Of a stretch of 64,000 nucleotides of DNA, positions 8,524 through 16,993 are shown in pieces (within the stretch, counting starts at the first letter, position 1; every line of letters starts with the position of its first letter). The stretch lies in assembly GCF_011421635.1 (NCBI RefSeq), contig NZ_WTLI01000009.1, forward strand, positions 62,001 through 126,000, written 5' to 3'. Origin of the DNA: Paenibacillus turpanensis (GTDB taxonomy: Bacteria; Bacillota; Bacilli; Paenibacillales; YIM-B00363). The notes below the pieces were generated by a model. The model was not told where the DNA came from, ran no database searches, and worked only from the letters and a program-made list of their open reading frames with translations. Both the position numbers and the translations under genes were made by a program.

Positions 8524-10446
8524 TTATTTTTCGCGGATCATCGTGTTCCAAAGCTCTGCGGAATCGTAGCCGAGACGCCAAGCGGCAACGCCGGCGAGAT
8601 CGTATTTCTTGGCCAGTGCAATTCTTGCTTTGACGGTCGATTCATCCTCAAGCCAGAAAACGTACGTAAAGCCATCCTCTTTGTATTCCACCTTGTACTG
8701 CTGGAAGCGCTCGTCCCATGTGGAAACGGCTTTTTTCTCCTCGATCAGCTTCGGCAGATTTTTCATCAGAAGGGCTGAGTTGCTGACCAGATTGCCGGAG
8801 CTGTCCAGCTTCCATTGACGTACGTAGAACGGAATTCCAATGATGAGCTTGTCCCGTGGAATACCGTAAGCCAAAAATTCCTTAATGCCCTGCTCCACCC
8901 ACTGTAAACCGGCTACCGAGCCCGGAGTCGGGCTGCCGCTGTAATGATGGTCGTAGGTCATGGTGATCACGTAATCGACGATTCCGGCGATGGCCTCGTG
9001 GTCGAACGCGGTCTTTTCATTCCAAGCTGCGCTTCCGCGCGGTAAATCAACGGAAATGATCAGACCTGCATCATGCGCGGTTTTAGTTAGATTACGTAGA
9101 AATTCCGTATACTTCGCGCGGTCGCTGCCGGCCATCGATTCGAAATCGACGTTAATACCATCAACCTTTAATTCCGCGCAGCGCTTTACAAGCGCGTCGA
9201 TGAACTTTCTTTGCGCATCTGCGCTGGATAAAAACTGCGTCGTCAGCTTCGCATCGAATTGATTCGTAACCAGCGGATGGACCCCGATCCCTAGCTTCTT
9301 CAGCTCCGCCACGGTTGCCGCATTGCTCTTATCCGTCAGGTTGCCGGAAGCGTCGGTTAAGCTGAACCACGAAGGGGAGTCGACGTCAAGGCCCTGCGTT
9401 TGTGCGACATGGGAGCGAATCGTGTCTGCGCCGGAAACACCGTTCCAAGCCCAGAACTGCAGCTTGCGCAGGTTATCCCAAATCTCAATTCCCTCGTACG
9501 TGCGAATCGCGGAATTCGCGTACTTCATGGAATAAGCCAACGATTCCGGGATGGACTGGAATTCGCCGATCAGCGTATTATTTTGAAATACTTGATAGTA
9601 AGGATAGTTGTTCCAAATTTCCGTGCTGTTTTCGAGCACCTTCGCATGGGACCATTTTTGCGCGTAAGCAATAGCCTGCTCCAGCGTCATAAAAGAGTCG
9701 AGTACCGTATTAAACTGCTTGACTTCATATGGTCTAACGTTGGAATGGACCGTTTTGCCCGTGCGCTTATTGACTACCGTGGAGCCGCCCCACTTGGCCG
9801 CCTCTTTGATCGCATCTTCAATGAATGCAAAACGCCACTGCTCGTTCGTATAGCTGCCTTGGTACACTTGATACGTCAGCTCGCCGGAACGAAGCTTCTG
9901 CTTGTCGGCCTCGGGATAGTTGTCCCAAACCCATGTTTTACTGCTGTTGTCGATAATATGGGCATGTCCCCATTTTTTCGCTTCGGCTTTGGCCTGTTCA
10001 AGAGTGGCGAACGTCCATGTATCGAGAGTAGTATCACCTTGATACAGCGTGTAGCCCGGCTTGGCGTAATTGTTCCATACCCAGCCTTGTCCCCTCAAAT
10101 CGCGTACGGAGGAATTGCCCCACTTTGCAGCTTCCCGGATCGCTTCCTGCAGCGTAGCAAATTCTCCCCATGGAAGCGGCTTGCCGTTCTGATACACCTT
10201 ATAGCGGGCAAAATTATCCCAGCGCCATTTGCGGCTGCCAATTTCTTCAACGTGGCTGTTCGAAAAGCCCTTCGCATAGTTTACCGCCTGATTATAGTCG
10301 GCAAACTCTCGTAAAATATTGTCGTTTTGATATACCCGGAATTTTGTCGTAAGATCTGCCGCTCCTATGGTTCCGACGCTTTGCGCGAACACGGAAATCC
10401 CGATTAACGCAGCGCCAAACACCCGCCAACCTCGTTTTGCTGCCAA
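8524..10446 (-). CDS. Secreted GH18 glycosidase with six N-terminal ~45-residue repeats
   Basis: Exported 640-aa protein: signal peptide (residues about 1-30), six copies of a ~45-50-residue repeat (about 32-330), then a glycoside hydrolase family 18 barrel (about 331-640). The catalytic strand reads DGINVDFE at about 429-436; E436 fits the GH18 proton donor, although the second Asp of DxxDxDxE is Asn here. Family substrates are chitin or peptidoglycan sugar chains; the YaaH-type cortex hydrolases are relatives. Each repeat runs VYQN...FATLEQAI..AKKWG.S.V......WVWDNY, with a tryptophan at the end, which suggests wall or sugar binding. Start set at TTG 10446, eight nt after AGGGAG, because the GTG at 10455 overlaps that site. 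Confidence 0.88.
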   Translation of the reverse strand: MAAKRGWRVFGAALIGISVFAQSVGTIGAADLTTKFRVYQNDNILREFADYNQAVNYAKGFSNSHVEEIGSRKWRWDNFARYKVYQNGKPLPWGEFATLQEAIREAAKWGNSSVRDLRGQGWVWNNYAKPGYTLYQGDTTLDTWTFATLEQAKAEAKKWGHAHIIDNSSKTWVWDNYPEADKQKLRSGELTYQVYQGSYTNEQWRFAFIEDAIKEAAKWGGSTVVNKRTGKTVHSNVRPYEVKQFNTVLDSFMTLEQAIAYAQKWSHAKVLENSTEIWNNYPYYQVFQNNTLIGEFQSIPESLAYSMKYANSAIRTYEGIEIWDNLRKLQFWAWNGVSGADTIRSHVAQTQGLDVDSPSWFSLTDASGNLTDKSNAATVAELKKLGIGVHPLVTNQFDAKLTTQFLSSADAQRKFIDALVKRCAELKVDGINVDFESMAGSDRAKYTEFLRNLTKTAHDAGLIISVDLPRGSAAWNEKTAFDHEAIAGIVDYVITMTYDHHYSGSPTPGSVAGLQWVEQGIKEFLAYGIPRDKLIIGIPFYVRQWKLDSSGNLVSNSALLMKNLPKLIEEKKAVSTWDERFQQYKVEYKEDGFTYVFWLEDESTVKARIALAKKYDLAGVAAWRLGYDSAELWNTMIREK

Positions 10447-10662
10447 TTCCCACACTCCCTATCTATCAAACTCGTACATAGTATTGGACGACAAATGATA
10501 GAAAAGGTTGCGCAGGAAAGTGGTGGAAAATGAACTCGAGTGCAGGTTGGTCTATTCCGCAGGTTTGGGGGAGAGGGGGATTGCATGTTCTACCCACATT
10601 GTGAGTTGGATTGGTTGCTTGGAGGTTTTAAGAGCTGCCGCGGGAAGCCTCGTAAAAATAGA

Positions 10663-10690
10663 AAAAGACGGGGCCTTTGAGCCCCGCCTT
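10663..10690 (-). terminator. Intrinsic terminator of the DUF2653 unit
   Basis: Minus-strand GGCGGGGCTCAAAGGCCCCGTC hairpin followed by a T run. Region 10447-10662, upstream of the GH18 gene, shows no other gene and no clear promoter. Confidence 0.8.
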
Positions 10691-10700
10691 CGGATTAGCA

Positions 10701-10979
10701 TTAGCTGCGGATGTACGCAACCATTTCTTCTTCAATATCCAATTGAATTTGGCTGCGGAAAACGCGTTGGTCGTACTTTTTCAAAAGATAACGCTCAATC
10801 GCTTCCAGCATGTTCGCTTCGACGTAATATTGGCTGCGGCCTTCGGCAAACACCTCGCAGGAGTACCCATGATCTTCGTCCCAAGCGAGCTGGGCTTCGA
10901 CCTGCTCCGGTCGGATTTGCTTCCGTTCCGCTACGTGGAAGCAGATTGCATTAATAATTTCATCTTCGTTCAGCTTCAT
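10701..10979 (-). CDS. DUF2653 family protein (YxcD-like)
   Basis: Small acidic cytoplasmic protein of 92 aa, matching the DUF2653/YxcD family of Bacillales by its opening KLNEDEIINAICFHVAERKQ, the central WDEDHGYSCEVFAEGRSQYY and the C-terminal IEEEMVAYIRS. No biochemical function is known. Its ATG overlaps the stop of the upstream membrane-protein gene by 4 nt (ATGA), so the two are translationally coupled. Confidence 0.85.
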   Translation of the reverse strand: MKLNEDEIINAICFHVAERKQIRPEQVEAQLAWDEDHGYSCEVFAEGRSQYYVEANMLEAIERYLLKKYDQRVFRSQIQLDIEEEMVAYIRS

Positions 10980-11470
10980 TCGTTAAAACGCCCCTCATTT
11001 TGCTTCCGGCGGTTTTTGAAGTATGTGAAGATGGAGCGAATCACCATGAATAGAACCACGATTGCTAGAATGTTAACCAGGAATCCTAGAAGACTGCCCA
11101 GTACGCCAAGATTGCCAAGCAGGCCGCCGAAGAGAAGTCCGGCTACGCCGCCAAGCAGTAACGCTCGTCCGAAACCGCCGCCGAAAAATCCGCCTTTGTT
11201 TGCGGCCGGAGCGGTACGCGCCGGTGTCGTTGGCGATACGCCAGGATTTTGGTTTGGCGTCTGATCCGCACGGTTAACGTTGTTGTTCGGCTGTTCGGTT
11301 ACCGACTTGCGGGGCGATTTATAGCCGCTGCGCGATTTGGCATCGACAAGATCAGGAACAGAAATAGCAGCAGTGGTGTAAATAAGGGTCATGGCCATAA
11401 GGACGAGCAAAAGCTTTTTCACAGGAAGATACAGCTCCTTTTTAGTAATTACTATCCGCAGTGATTTCAA
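10976..11470 (-). CDS. Small membrane protein, Gly-rich, upstream partner of DUF2653
   Basis: Protein of 164 aa with an N-terminal signal-like helix (about residues 18-38), a polar Pro/Asn/Thr-rich linker (about 45-90), a glycine-rich stretch (GGFFGGGFGRALLLGGVAG) and one or two C-terminal helices. This layout resembles Tim44-like or YxcE-type small membrane proteins, but I do not assign a family. Two starts are possible: TTG 11470, seven nt after GGAGG, or an internal GTG (reading MKKLLLVLMAM) that places the signal helix at the N-terminus. I prefer TTG for its ribosome binding site. Coupled to the DUF2653 gene. Confidence 0.75.
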   Translation of the reverse strand: MKSLRIVITKKELYLPVKKLLLVLMAMTLIYTTAAISVPDLVDAKSRSGYKSPRKSVTEQPNNNVNRADQTPNQNPGVSPTTPARTAPAANKGGFFGGGFGRALLLGGVAGLLFGGLLGNLGVLGSLLGFLVNILAIVVLFMVIRSIFTYFKNRRKQNEGRFNE

Positions 11471-11522
11471 GTTTTATCCTCCGCAGTGTACAATAACTAA
11501 GTATAGAAAGGACGGCGGTGGA

Positions 11523-12071
11523 ATGCAACTTATTAAGGAATACGTAGATTACTTGGTTTCGTTTCATGCGGAGCGGGATTATTTTGAGTGTCATGAGATT
11601 ATGGAGGAATTTTGGAAGGAGCACCCCGAGCATCCGAACCGGATCGGATGGCTGATGCTCATCCAGGTGGCCGTAGGTGCGTATCACGCGCGCAGGGGGA
11701 ACTTGCCGGGGGCGCGGAAAATGTGGGGCGCGGCGCTGGAGAAGGTATCCGGCGGCGGCGTAGATTTTGAGGCGATGGCCCTTGACGGGGCGCGCCTGGA
11801 GGCGGATTTGCGGGAGCGGCTGGCGGAGCTCGCCGCTGCGGGTGAAGAAGCGGAGCGGGACTACCGCTACCGCGAGATGGATTTGCCGCTGGCCGATGCG
11901 CAGCTGGCAGAGGTGTGCCGGCGCGAGGCGGAGCAGCGCGGCTTGATTTGGGGCGCGCCGAGCGATATGAGCCGCCGCGAGCTGATCGATCGCCACACGC
12001 TGCGCGACCGCAGCGATGTGATCGAGGCGCGCCGCGAGGAGCTGGAGCGGCGGCAGTCCGAGCGGGGCTAG
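11523..12071 (+). CDS. DUF309 domain protein
   Basis: Cytoplasmic 182-aa protein whose first ~75 residues match DUF309: FHAERDYFECHEIMEEFWK followed by LMLIQVAVGAYHARRGN. The conserved H, E and C residues suggest a metal or catalytic site, but the activity is not known. The C-terminal half is very rich in Arg, Glu and Ala and strongly GC-biased, and probably forms a long charged helix. Start ATG 11523 follows GAAAGGA; a longer upstream frame has no ribosome binding site. Monocistronic; terminator at 12171. Confidence 0.85.
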   Translation: MQLIKEYVDYLVSFHAERDYFECHEIMEEFWKEHPEHPNRIGWLMLIQVAVGAYHARRGNLPGARKMWGAALEKVSGGGVDFEAMALDGARLEADLRERLAELAAAGEEAERDYRYREMDLPLADAQLAEVCRREAEQRGLIWGAPSDMSRRELIDRHTLRDRSDVIEARREELERRQSERG

Positions 12072-12170
12072 CCGCCGGGTCTCGCGGGCAGCCGCGGAGC
12101 GCATCGCCGGCCCGGGGGCAAGCGCGCGAAAGCAAACTACATTAACAAGCTCCTCGCCATAAGGAGCATG

Positions 12171-12210
12171 AAAACTGTCGGGATCCTCATCCTCGACAGT
12201 TTTATTTTTT
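12171..12210 (+). terminator. Intrinsic terminator after the DUF309 gene
   Basis: AAAACTGTCG paired with CGACAGTTTT across a 13-nt loop, then ATTTTTTT. A second small hairpin (GCTCCT/AGGAGC) lies just upstream at about 12149-12167. Confidence 0.85.
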
Positions 12211-12294
12211 TGCACATCGCTATATGGATGGAGGGAATGAGGATTGGTTGTAGAATTATGGAAATACATACTATTTCTGAGGAGTGTTTCGTGA

Positions 12295-12840
12295 ATGCAA
12301 GCAAATCAGACAAGCTATCAAGTAACCGAAGGAAATTACGACAGGCCCACCAGCATTACTTTAATCGCCATCCTTCTTATTTTAGGGGGAGGCATCTTAG
12401 CTGTTACCCAGTTGATTTCATTCGCTTCATTAACAGACGCTTCGGCGGATATCGGAGTTCCCGCAGTACTTCTGCAAGGTTCGATTGCCTTCTTGGGGAT
12501 TCTTGGAATTGCGGCCGGAATTGGAGCGTGGACCGGGAAGAAGTGGGGGTGGTGGCTTGCCATTTTTTACTTCGCATACGCTATTGCCCGTAATGTCAAT
12601 GCGTTGGTTTCGATCAATGATGTTGTAAACCTGCTTGGAGCGCCTGGTCAAGGTGTGGCATCTTACTATATAAAGTACGGTTTTCGCGTATTGTGGAATG
12701 CATTGCTGTTCTTGTTCCTGCTCCGGAGTGAGACCGTGAATATTTATTTTAAGACGGAAAATACTCCGAAATGGAAAGCGGCAGCCGTGGTGTTCGGCAT
12801 CGTTATTTTACTTTTCATAGTGATAACGAATTTGGTCTAG
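12295..12840 (+). CDS. Hypothetical integral membrane protein
   Basis: Protein of 181 aa with a short polar N-terminus and four to five hydrophobic segments (about residues 19-43, 58-78, 84-104, 126-146 and 160-180). GIGAWTGKKWGWWLA at the start of helix 3 resembles the W-G-W motif of small Bacillales membrane proteins with no assigned role. GAGGAG lies 9 nt upstream of the ATG. It stands alone between terminators at 12171 and 12870. Confidence 0.75.
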   Translation: MQANQTSYQVTEGNYDRPTSITLIAILLILGGGILAVTQLISFASLTDASADIGVPAVLLQGSIAFLGILGIAAGIGAWTGKKWGWWLAIFYFAYAIARNVNALVSINDVVNLLGAPGQGVASYYIKYGFRVLWNALLFLFLLRSETVNIYFKTENTPKWKAAAVVFGIVILLFIVITNLV

Positions 12841-12869
12841 ATTGGCTTTGGCTTTCTCAACAAAACGAA

Positions 12870-12895
12870 GGGTCCCTCGCATCAAGGGACCCTGT
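12870..12895. terminator. Terminator between convergent genes
   Basis: GGGTCCCT-CGCATCA-AGGGACCC stem with T-rich sequence to the right and an A-rich tract to the left; serves the genes on both sides. Confidence 0.75.
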
Positions 12896-12899
12896 TTGT

Positions 12900-13238
12900 T
12901 TATTTTGTTGCCGGCGCCGTCGTTTTGATAGTGATTGACGGGTTGTAGATCTGGCCGTCGCTGGAAAGGGAAAAGGTGCTCCGAGCCTCGTTGTACCCTA
13001 ATTTTAGTTTTGGCTCAAAGAAAATTTCGTGCCGCTGTTCATAACAAATGGTTACCGGGCTTTCACCCTCGGCCACCAAGTCGTCTTTACCTGGAGCCTC
13101 CAGCAGCCACAACGACGGTACACCGCTCACTGCACATCCGCAGCCCTCGGAATCGTAAACCAGCTTAATCGCTTTTCCTTGATATGGCTCTTCCGACAGC
13201 CGCTGCTTCGCTTCTGGCGATAAGGTAATATGGATCAT
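12900..13238 (-). CDS. HesB/IscA-like iron-sulfur cluster biosynthesis family protein (YqkB-like)
   Basis: Small cytoplasmic protein of 112 aa, similar to Bacillus YqkB, a divergent member of the HesB/IscA fold. The diagnostic stretch is LVYDSEGCGCAVSGVPSLWL, with a CxC pair; the other cluster-ligand cysteine of true A-type carriers is not evident, so a direct role in cluster delivery is uncertain. Start taken at ATG 13238 (MIHITLSPEAKQRLS) with AGGGAG six nt upstream; an upstream extension lacks family similarity. It diverges from the carboxypeptidase gene. Confidence 0.82.
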   Translation of the reverse strand: MIHITLSPEAKQRLSEEPYQGKAIKLVYDSEGCGCAVSGVPSLWLLEAPGKDDLVAEGESPVTICYEQRHEIFFEPKLKLGYNEARSTFSLSSDGQIYNPSITIKTTAPATK

Positions 13239-13338
13239 GAGTAACTCCCTCGTTTCATAAAAATAGTTCAAGTTGTCTCCTATCACGGGAACAACCACGC
13301 TGCATCTGCGCCGCAATCCCATCCAGCCTCACACCAAT

Positions 13339-13367
13339 TAGACTCGGCAGACTGTTTTTTCTATAAT
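13339..13367 (+). promoter_or_regulatory. Putative sigma-A promoter for the M32 carboxypeptidase
   Basis: TAGACT, 17-nt spacer, perfect TATAAT, about 70 nt ahead of the start codon. A TTGACG hexamer further downstream (about 13387) has no good -10. Confidence 0.45.
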
Positions 13368-13436
13368 AACAGGTATAGTCTTCCTTGACGAATGTTTTCA
13401 TGTAGAATTAATCCGTTATAACAAAGGAGTGCTTTT

Positions 13437-14948
13437 ATGGAGGCTGTAAAAACGAGCTTGCAGAGCTTTAAGGAACTGATCCAAAAAATCAAAAGCTACG
13501 AGGAAGCCGTAAGCGTCATGTACTGGGATTTGCGCACAGGCGCGCCGAAGAAAAGCGTTCCCGTACGCTCGGAGACAATCGGTCTGCTCTCCACCGAAAT
13601 GTTCAAAATGTCCGTGTCCGACGACATGGGCCGTTACCTGGAGGAGCTGATGGCGCCGGGCGTGTTTTCGAGTCTGACGCATAACGACCAGCGGATGCTG
13701 GAGGAAGCGAAGAAGGATTACGACCGCAGCAAAAAAATCCCGCCGGAGCTGTACCAGGAGTACGTGATTCTCACATCCCAAGCGGAATCGGCATGGGAAG
13801 AAGCGAAGCCGAACAATGACTTCAAAGCATTCCAGCCTTACTTGGAAAAAATCATCGAGTTCCAAAAGAAGTTTATCGACCTGTGGGGTTATGAGGGTAA
13901 TAAATATAACACGCTGCTCGATATGTACGAACCGGGGATGACGGTGGAAAAGCTGGACCAAGTATTTGGCGAGCTTCGCCAAAAGCTCGTTCCGCTGGTC
14001 GCGGCGATAGCTAAGGCGAAACAGCCCGAGGGAGATTTTTTACATAAGCCGTTTCCGATTGACAAGCAGCGTGAATTCAGCGTGTTTATTCTCGAGCAAA
14101 TTGGATACGACTTCCAGGCGGGGCGCCTCGATGTAACTGCGCATCCGTTCATGACTGCGCTTAACCCGGGCGACGCCCGCGTCACAACACGCTTCGATCT
14201 GGAAGATATGAAATATGCGCTGTTCTCCACGATTCACGAGGGAGGCCACGCGCTGTACGAGCAAAATATCGATCCGGAGCTGGGCCGTACGAACCTGGGC
14301 ACCGGTACGTCAATGGGCATCCACGAATCACAGTCCCGCTTCTGGGAAAATATTGTCGGCCGCAGCCGCCACTTCTGGACGAAGTATTATGGCGACCTGC
14401 AGCGCATGTTCCCGGAGCAGCTGGCCGGAATCGACTTGGACCGCTTCTACCCGGCTATTAATGAAGTAAAGCCGTCGCTCATCCGTACAGAATCCGATGA
14501 GCTGACGTATAATCTGCACATCATGATCCGCTACGAGCTGGAGAAGCAGCTGATTAACTCGGAGCTGAATGTTTCCGACCTGCCGAAGGCGTGGAACGAA
14601 AAATATGAAGAGTACCTCGGCATCACGCCTCCATCCGACACGCTTGGCGTGCTGCAGGATGTGCATTGGTCGGGCGGCGCCTTCGGATATTTCCCGTCCT
14701 ACTCGCTCGGCAATATGTATGCTGCGCAAATGTATCACACGATGCGCAAGGAGCTGCCGCAGTTTGATGAGCTGGTTGAGCAGGGTGACTTTGCTCCGAT
14801 TCGCGACTGGCTGACAGAGCACGTGTACCGCTTCGGCAAGCTGAAGACGCCGAATGAGATTATCCGCGAGGTGACGGGCGAGGAGCTGAACCCGGAATAC
14901 CTGGTTCAATATTTGGAGGAAAAGTATAAGCCGCTGTATCAGCTGTAA
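13437..14948 (+). CDS. Metallocarboxypeptidase, M32 family (YpwA-like)
   Basis: Cytoplasmic zinc carboxypeptidase of 503 aa, full length for family M32 (thermostable carboxypeptidase 1/YpwA), which removes C-terminal residues from peptides. The zinc motif HEGGH is at residues 267-271 within TIHEGGHALYEQN. The M32 signatures DVTAHPF (with the nearby ARVTTRF), GMGTSMGIHESQSRFWEN-type block and NEVKPSLIRTESDELTYNLH are all present. AAAGGAG lies 7 nt before the ATG. Monocistronic, closed by a large terminator at 15018. Confidence 0.95.
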   Translation: MEAVKTSLQSFKELIQKIKSYEEAVSVMYWDLRTGAPKKSVPVRSETIGLLSTEMFKMSVSDDMGRYLEELMAPGVFSSLTHNDQRMLEEAKKDYDRSKKIPPELYQEYVILTSQAESAWEEAKPNNDFKAFQPYLEKIIEFQKKFIDLWGYEGNKYNTLLDMYEPGMTVEKLDQVFGELRQKLVPLVAAIAKAKQPEGDFLHKPFPIDKQREFSVFILEQIGYDFQAGRLDVTAHPFMTALNPGDARVTTRFDLEDMKYALFSTIHEGGHALYEQNIDPELGRTNLGTGTSMGIHESQSRFWENIVGRSRHFWTKYYGDLQRMFPEQLAGIDLDRFYPAINEVKPSLIRTESDELTYNLHIMIRYELEKQLINSELNVSDLPKAWNEKYEEYLGITPPSDTLGVLQDVHWSGGAFGYFPSYSLGNMYAAQMYHTMRKELPQFDELVEQGDFAPIRDWLTEHVYRFGKLKTPNEIIREVTGEELNPEYLVQYLEEKYKPLYQL

Positions 14949-15017
14949 ACCGCACCGGATCAGCTGACCGTGCTTTGCTGCTGTGCCCAGCGTTTCGTGT
15001 CTTTAACTAAAATCATA

Positions 15018-15076
15018 AAGCCGTTCTGTGCAATCGGGGCACACCATGCTCCCGACTTGTGCGGAACGGCTTTTTT
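15018..15076 (+). terminator. Long intrinsic terminator after the M32 gene
   Basis: AAAGCCGTTC pairs with GAACGGCTTT; inside it TGTGCA and TCGGG pair with CCCGA and TGTGC, giving an extended hairpin, then a T run. Confidence 0.8.
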
Positions 15077-15163
15077 GCATTTTCCAAAAAAGATTCAAGA
15101 ACCCCTTTCTAGACTGCCGCATATATTGAGGGTAAAACCCAATTTCGGAAGGGGACGACAGCA

Positions 15164-16165
15164 ATGAGATCGAAACTAGCGATTTTACTGACCCTGATGC
15201 TGATCGCAACGGCAGCTCTAGCCGGGTGTTCCACCGGTGGAAATAAAGAAGAGCAAACGAAGGTGCGGATTGGCGAGGTAACACGCTCGATCTTTTACGC
15301 TCCACAGTATGTCGCGTTGACGAAAGGCTTTTTCAAAGAGGAGGGACTTGAGGTAGAGCTGACGACGACGCCGGGCGGAGACAAAACGATGACCGCGCTG
15401 CTCACCAATTCGGTAGACGTCGCGCTGGTCGGCTCGGAAACGTCCATTTATGTGTATCAGCAGGGTGCGCAGGACCCGGTAATTAACTTCGCGCAGGTCA
15501 CGCAAACCGACGGCACGTTCCTCGTATCCCGCAAAAAAATTGACAATTTTACATGGGAAATGATCAAAGGCACCACATTCCTAGGACAGCGCAAGGGCGG
15601 AATGCCGCAGATGGCCGGTGAATTCGGGCTGAAGAAGAATGGAATCGATCTTTCCAAGGACGTTGAGCTGATCCAAAACGTCGAATATGCAAACATACCG
15701 TCCGCATTCGCTTCCGGCACGGGCGACTGGGTACAGCTGTTTGAGCCGCAGGCATCGATTTTTGAAAAGGAAGGCAAAGGGTATGTGGTCGCTTCCTTCG
15801 GTGTGGAGAGCGGACATTTGCCGTATACGGTTTATATGACGAAGCAAAGCTTTATGGACAAAAATCCAACCACCGTACAGAAGTTTACGAATGCGGTCTA
15901 TAAGGCCCAGCAGTGGGTGAAGGAACACAGTGTAGAAGAGATTGCCGACGCGGTTGCGCCATTCTTTGACAACACCGATCCTGAGATCTTGAAAAATGTA
16001 GTGAAGCGTTACAAGGAGCAGGGCTCTTTTGCAGAAAATCCGATTGTGGACGAAGAGGAATGGAATAACCTGCAGAACATCATGGACGAAGCGGGCGAGC
16101 TGAAGGAGCGCGCGGAACACAGCAAGCTGGTCAACAATTCTTTTGCGGAAAAGGCGATGGAATAA
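15164..16165 (+). CDS. ABC importer substrate-binding lipoprotein (SsuA/TauA/ThiY-like)
   Basis: Lipoprotein of 333 aa with a clear signal and lipobox LAGC (Cys about residue 22), so it is anchored outside the membrane. The fold is NMT1/SsuA-like: VRIGEVTRSIFYAPQYVALTKGFFKEEGLEVEL followed by DVALVGSETSIYVYQQGA. Members bind alkanesulfonates, taurine, nitrate, riboflavin or thiamine precursors, and nothing nearby (no riboswitch, no metabolic gene) tells which. First gene of a three-gene operon with the ATPase and permease. Ribosome binding site GGAAGGGG. Confidence 0.9.
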   Translation: MRSKLAILLTLMLIATAALAGCSTGGNKEEQTKVRIGEVTRSIFYAPQYVALTKGFFKEEGLEVELTTTPGGDKTMTALLTNSVDVALVGSETSIYVYQQGAQDPVINFAQVTQTDGTFLVSRKKIDNFTWEMIKGTTFLGQRKGGMPQMAGEFGLKKNGIDLSKDVELIQNVEYANIPSAFASGTGDWVQLFEPQASIFEKEGKGYVVASFGVESGHLPYTVYMTKQSFMDKNPTTVQKFTNAVYKAQQWVKEHSVEEIADAVAPFFDNTDPEILKNVVKRYKEQGSFAENPIVDEEEWNNLQNIMDEAGELKERAEHSKLVNNSFAEKAME

Positions 16166-16204
16166 CGAATTTCGTCAGTTGGATTTAACCGGGGAGGTGT
16201 GTGT

Positions 16205-16993
16205 ATGAAACCAGCTGTTCAACTGCAAGGAGTAACGCATGTATATGTGTCGAAGAAAAAAGCGATGCTGGCCGTGGAAAATATTGATCTGGACTTGTAC
16301 CCGGGAGAGTTTGTGAGCTTAGTCGGTCCGAGCGGCTGCGGAAAAACGACGATCCTTTCAATCATCGCCGGGCTGCTCGATCCGACAATCGGCAGAGCGG
16401 AAATCGCCGGACGCAAGGTGACCGGCCCGAGCTCCCGCGTCGGCTATATGCTGCAGCAGGATTACCTGTTTCCTTGGCGGACGATCTGGCAGAACGCGCT
16501 GATCGGCATTGAGCTCAGCGGTTCCTTGACGAAAGAAAAGCGGGACTACACGCTTCATCTCTTGGAAGAAATGGGTCTGCTCGACGCTGTCGATCAGTAC
16601 CCTTCTCAGCTTTCGGGCGGGATGCGGCAGCGGGCCGCGCTCGTCCGGACGCTAGCCGTCGAACCGGAGATCCTGCTGCTTGACGAACCGTTTTCCGCGC
16701 TCGATTACCAAACAAAGCTCCAACTGGAGGAGCTCGTCTCGCAGACGCTAAGGAGCCGCAGCAAGACAGCGCTGCTCGTGACGCATGATTTGTCCGAGGC
16801 GATTGCCATGAGCGACCGCGTCATCGTGCTCGACCGCAACCCTGGCCGCGTACGCAAGGTAATGGAGGTGCCTGCGGAAATCCGCAAGGCTTCTCCAATG
16901 CGTGCCCGGGAGCTGCCGGGTTTCCACGAGCTGTTCCGGGAGCTGTGGCAGGAGCTGGAGCAGGCCGATGAAAAAGGAGAGGATGCCACGTGA
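16205..16993 (+). CDS. ABC importer ATP-binding protein (SsuB/TauB-like)
   Basis: ATPase of 262 aa energising the importer. Walker A GPSGCGKTT (about residues 41-49), Q-loop MLQQDYLFPW, signature LSGGMRQRAAL, Walker B LLLDEPFSALD and H-loop VTHDLSEAIAMSDR are intact. The LFPW after the Q-loop is typical of the nitrate/sulfonate/taurine subfamily. Start ATG 16205 follows GGGGAGGT. The stop overlaps the permease start by 4 nt (GTGA). Confidence 0.94.
   Translation: MKPAVQLQGVTHVYVSKKKAMLAVENIDLDLYPGEFVSLVGPSGCGKTTILSIIAGLLDPTIGRAEIAGRKVTGPSSRVGYMLQQDYLFPWRTIWQNALIGIELSGSLTKEKRDYTLHLLEEMGLLDAVDQYPSQLSGGMRQRAALVRTLAVEPEILLLDEPFSALDYQTKLQLEELVSQTLRSRSKTALLVTHDLSEAIAMSDRVIVLDRNPGRVRKVMEVPAEIRKASPMRARELPGFHELFRELWQELEQADEKGEDAT

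Noticed and set aside
9400..10314. 304-aa open frame antisense to the GH18 gene
   Set aside because: The opposite strand encodes clear repeats and a catalytic motif; the antisense product has no family features and no ribosome binding site.
14949..15163. TPP or FMN riboswitch ahead of the SsuA-like operon
   Set aside because: No CTGAGA/ACCTGA-type core; the only structure is the terminator at 15018.
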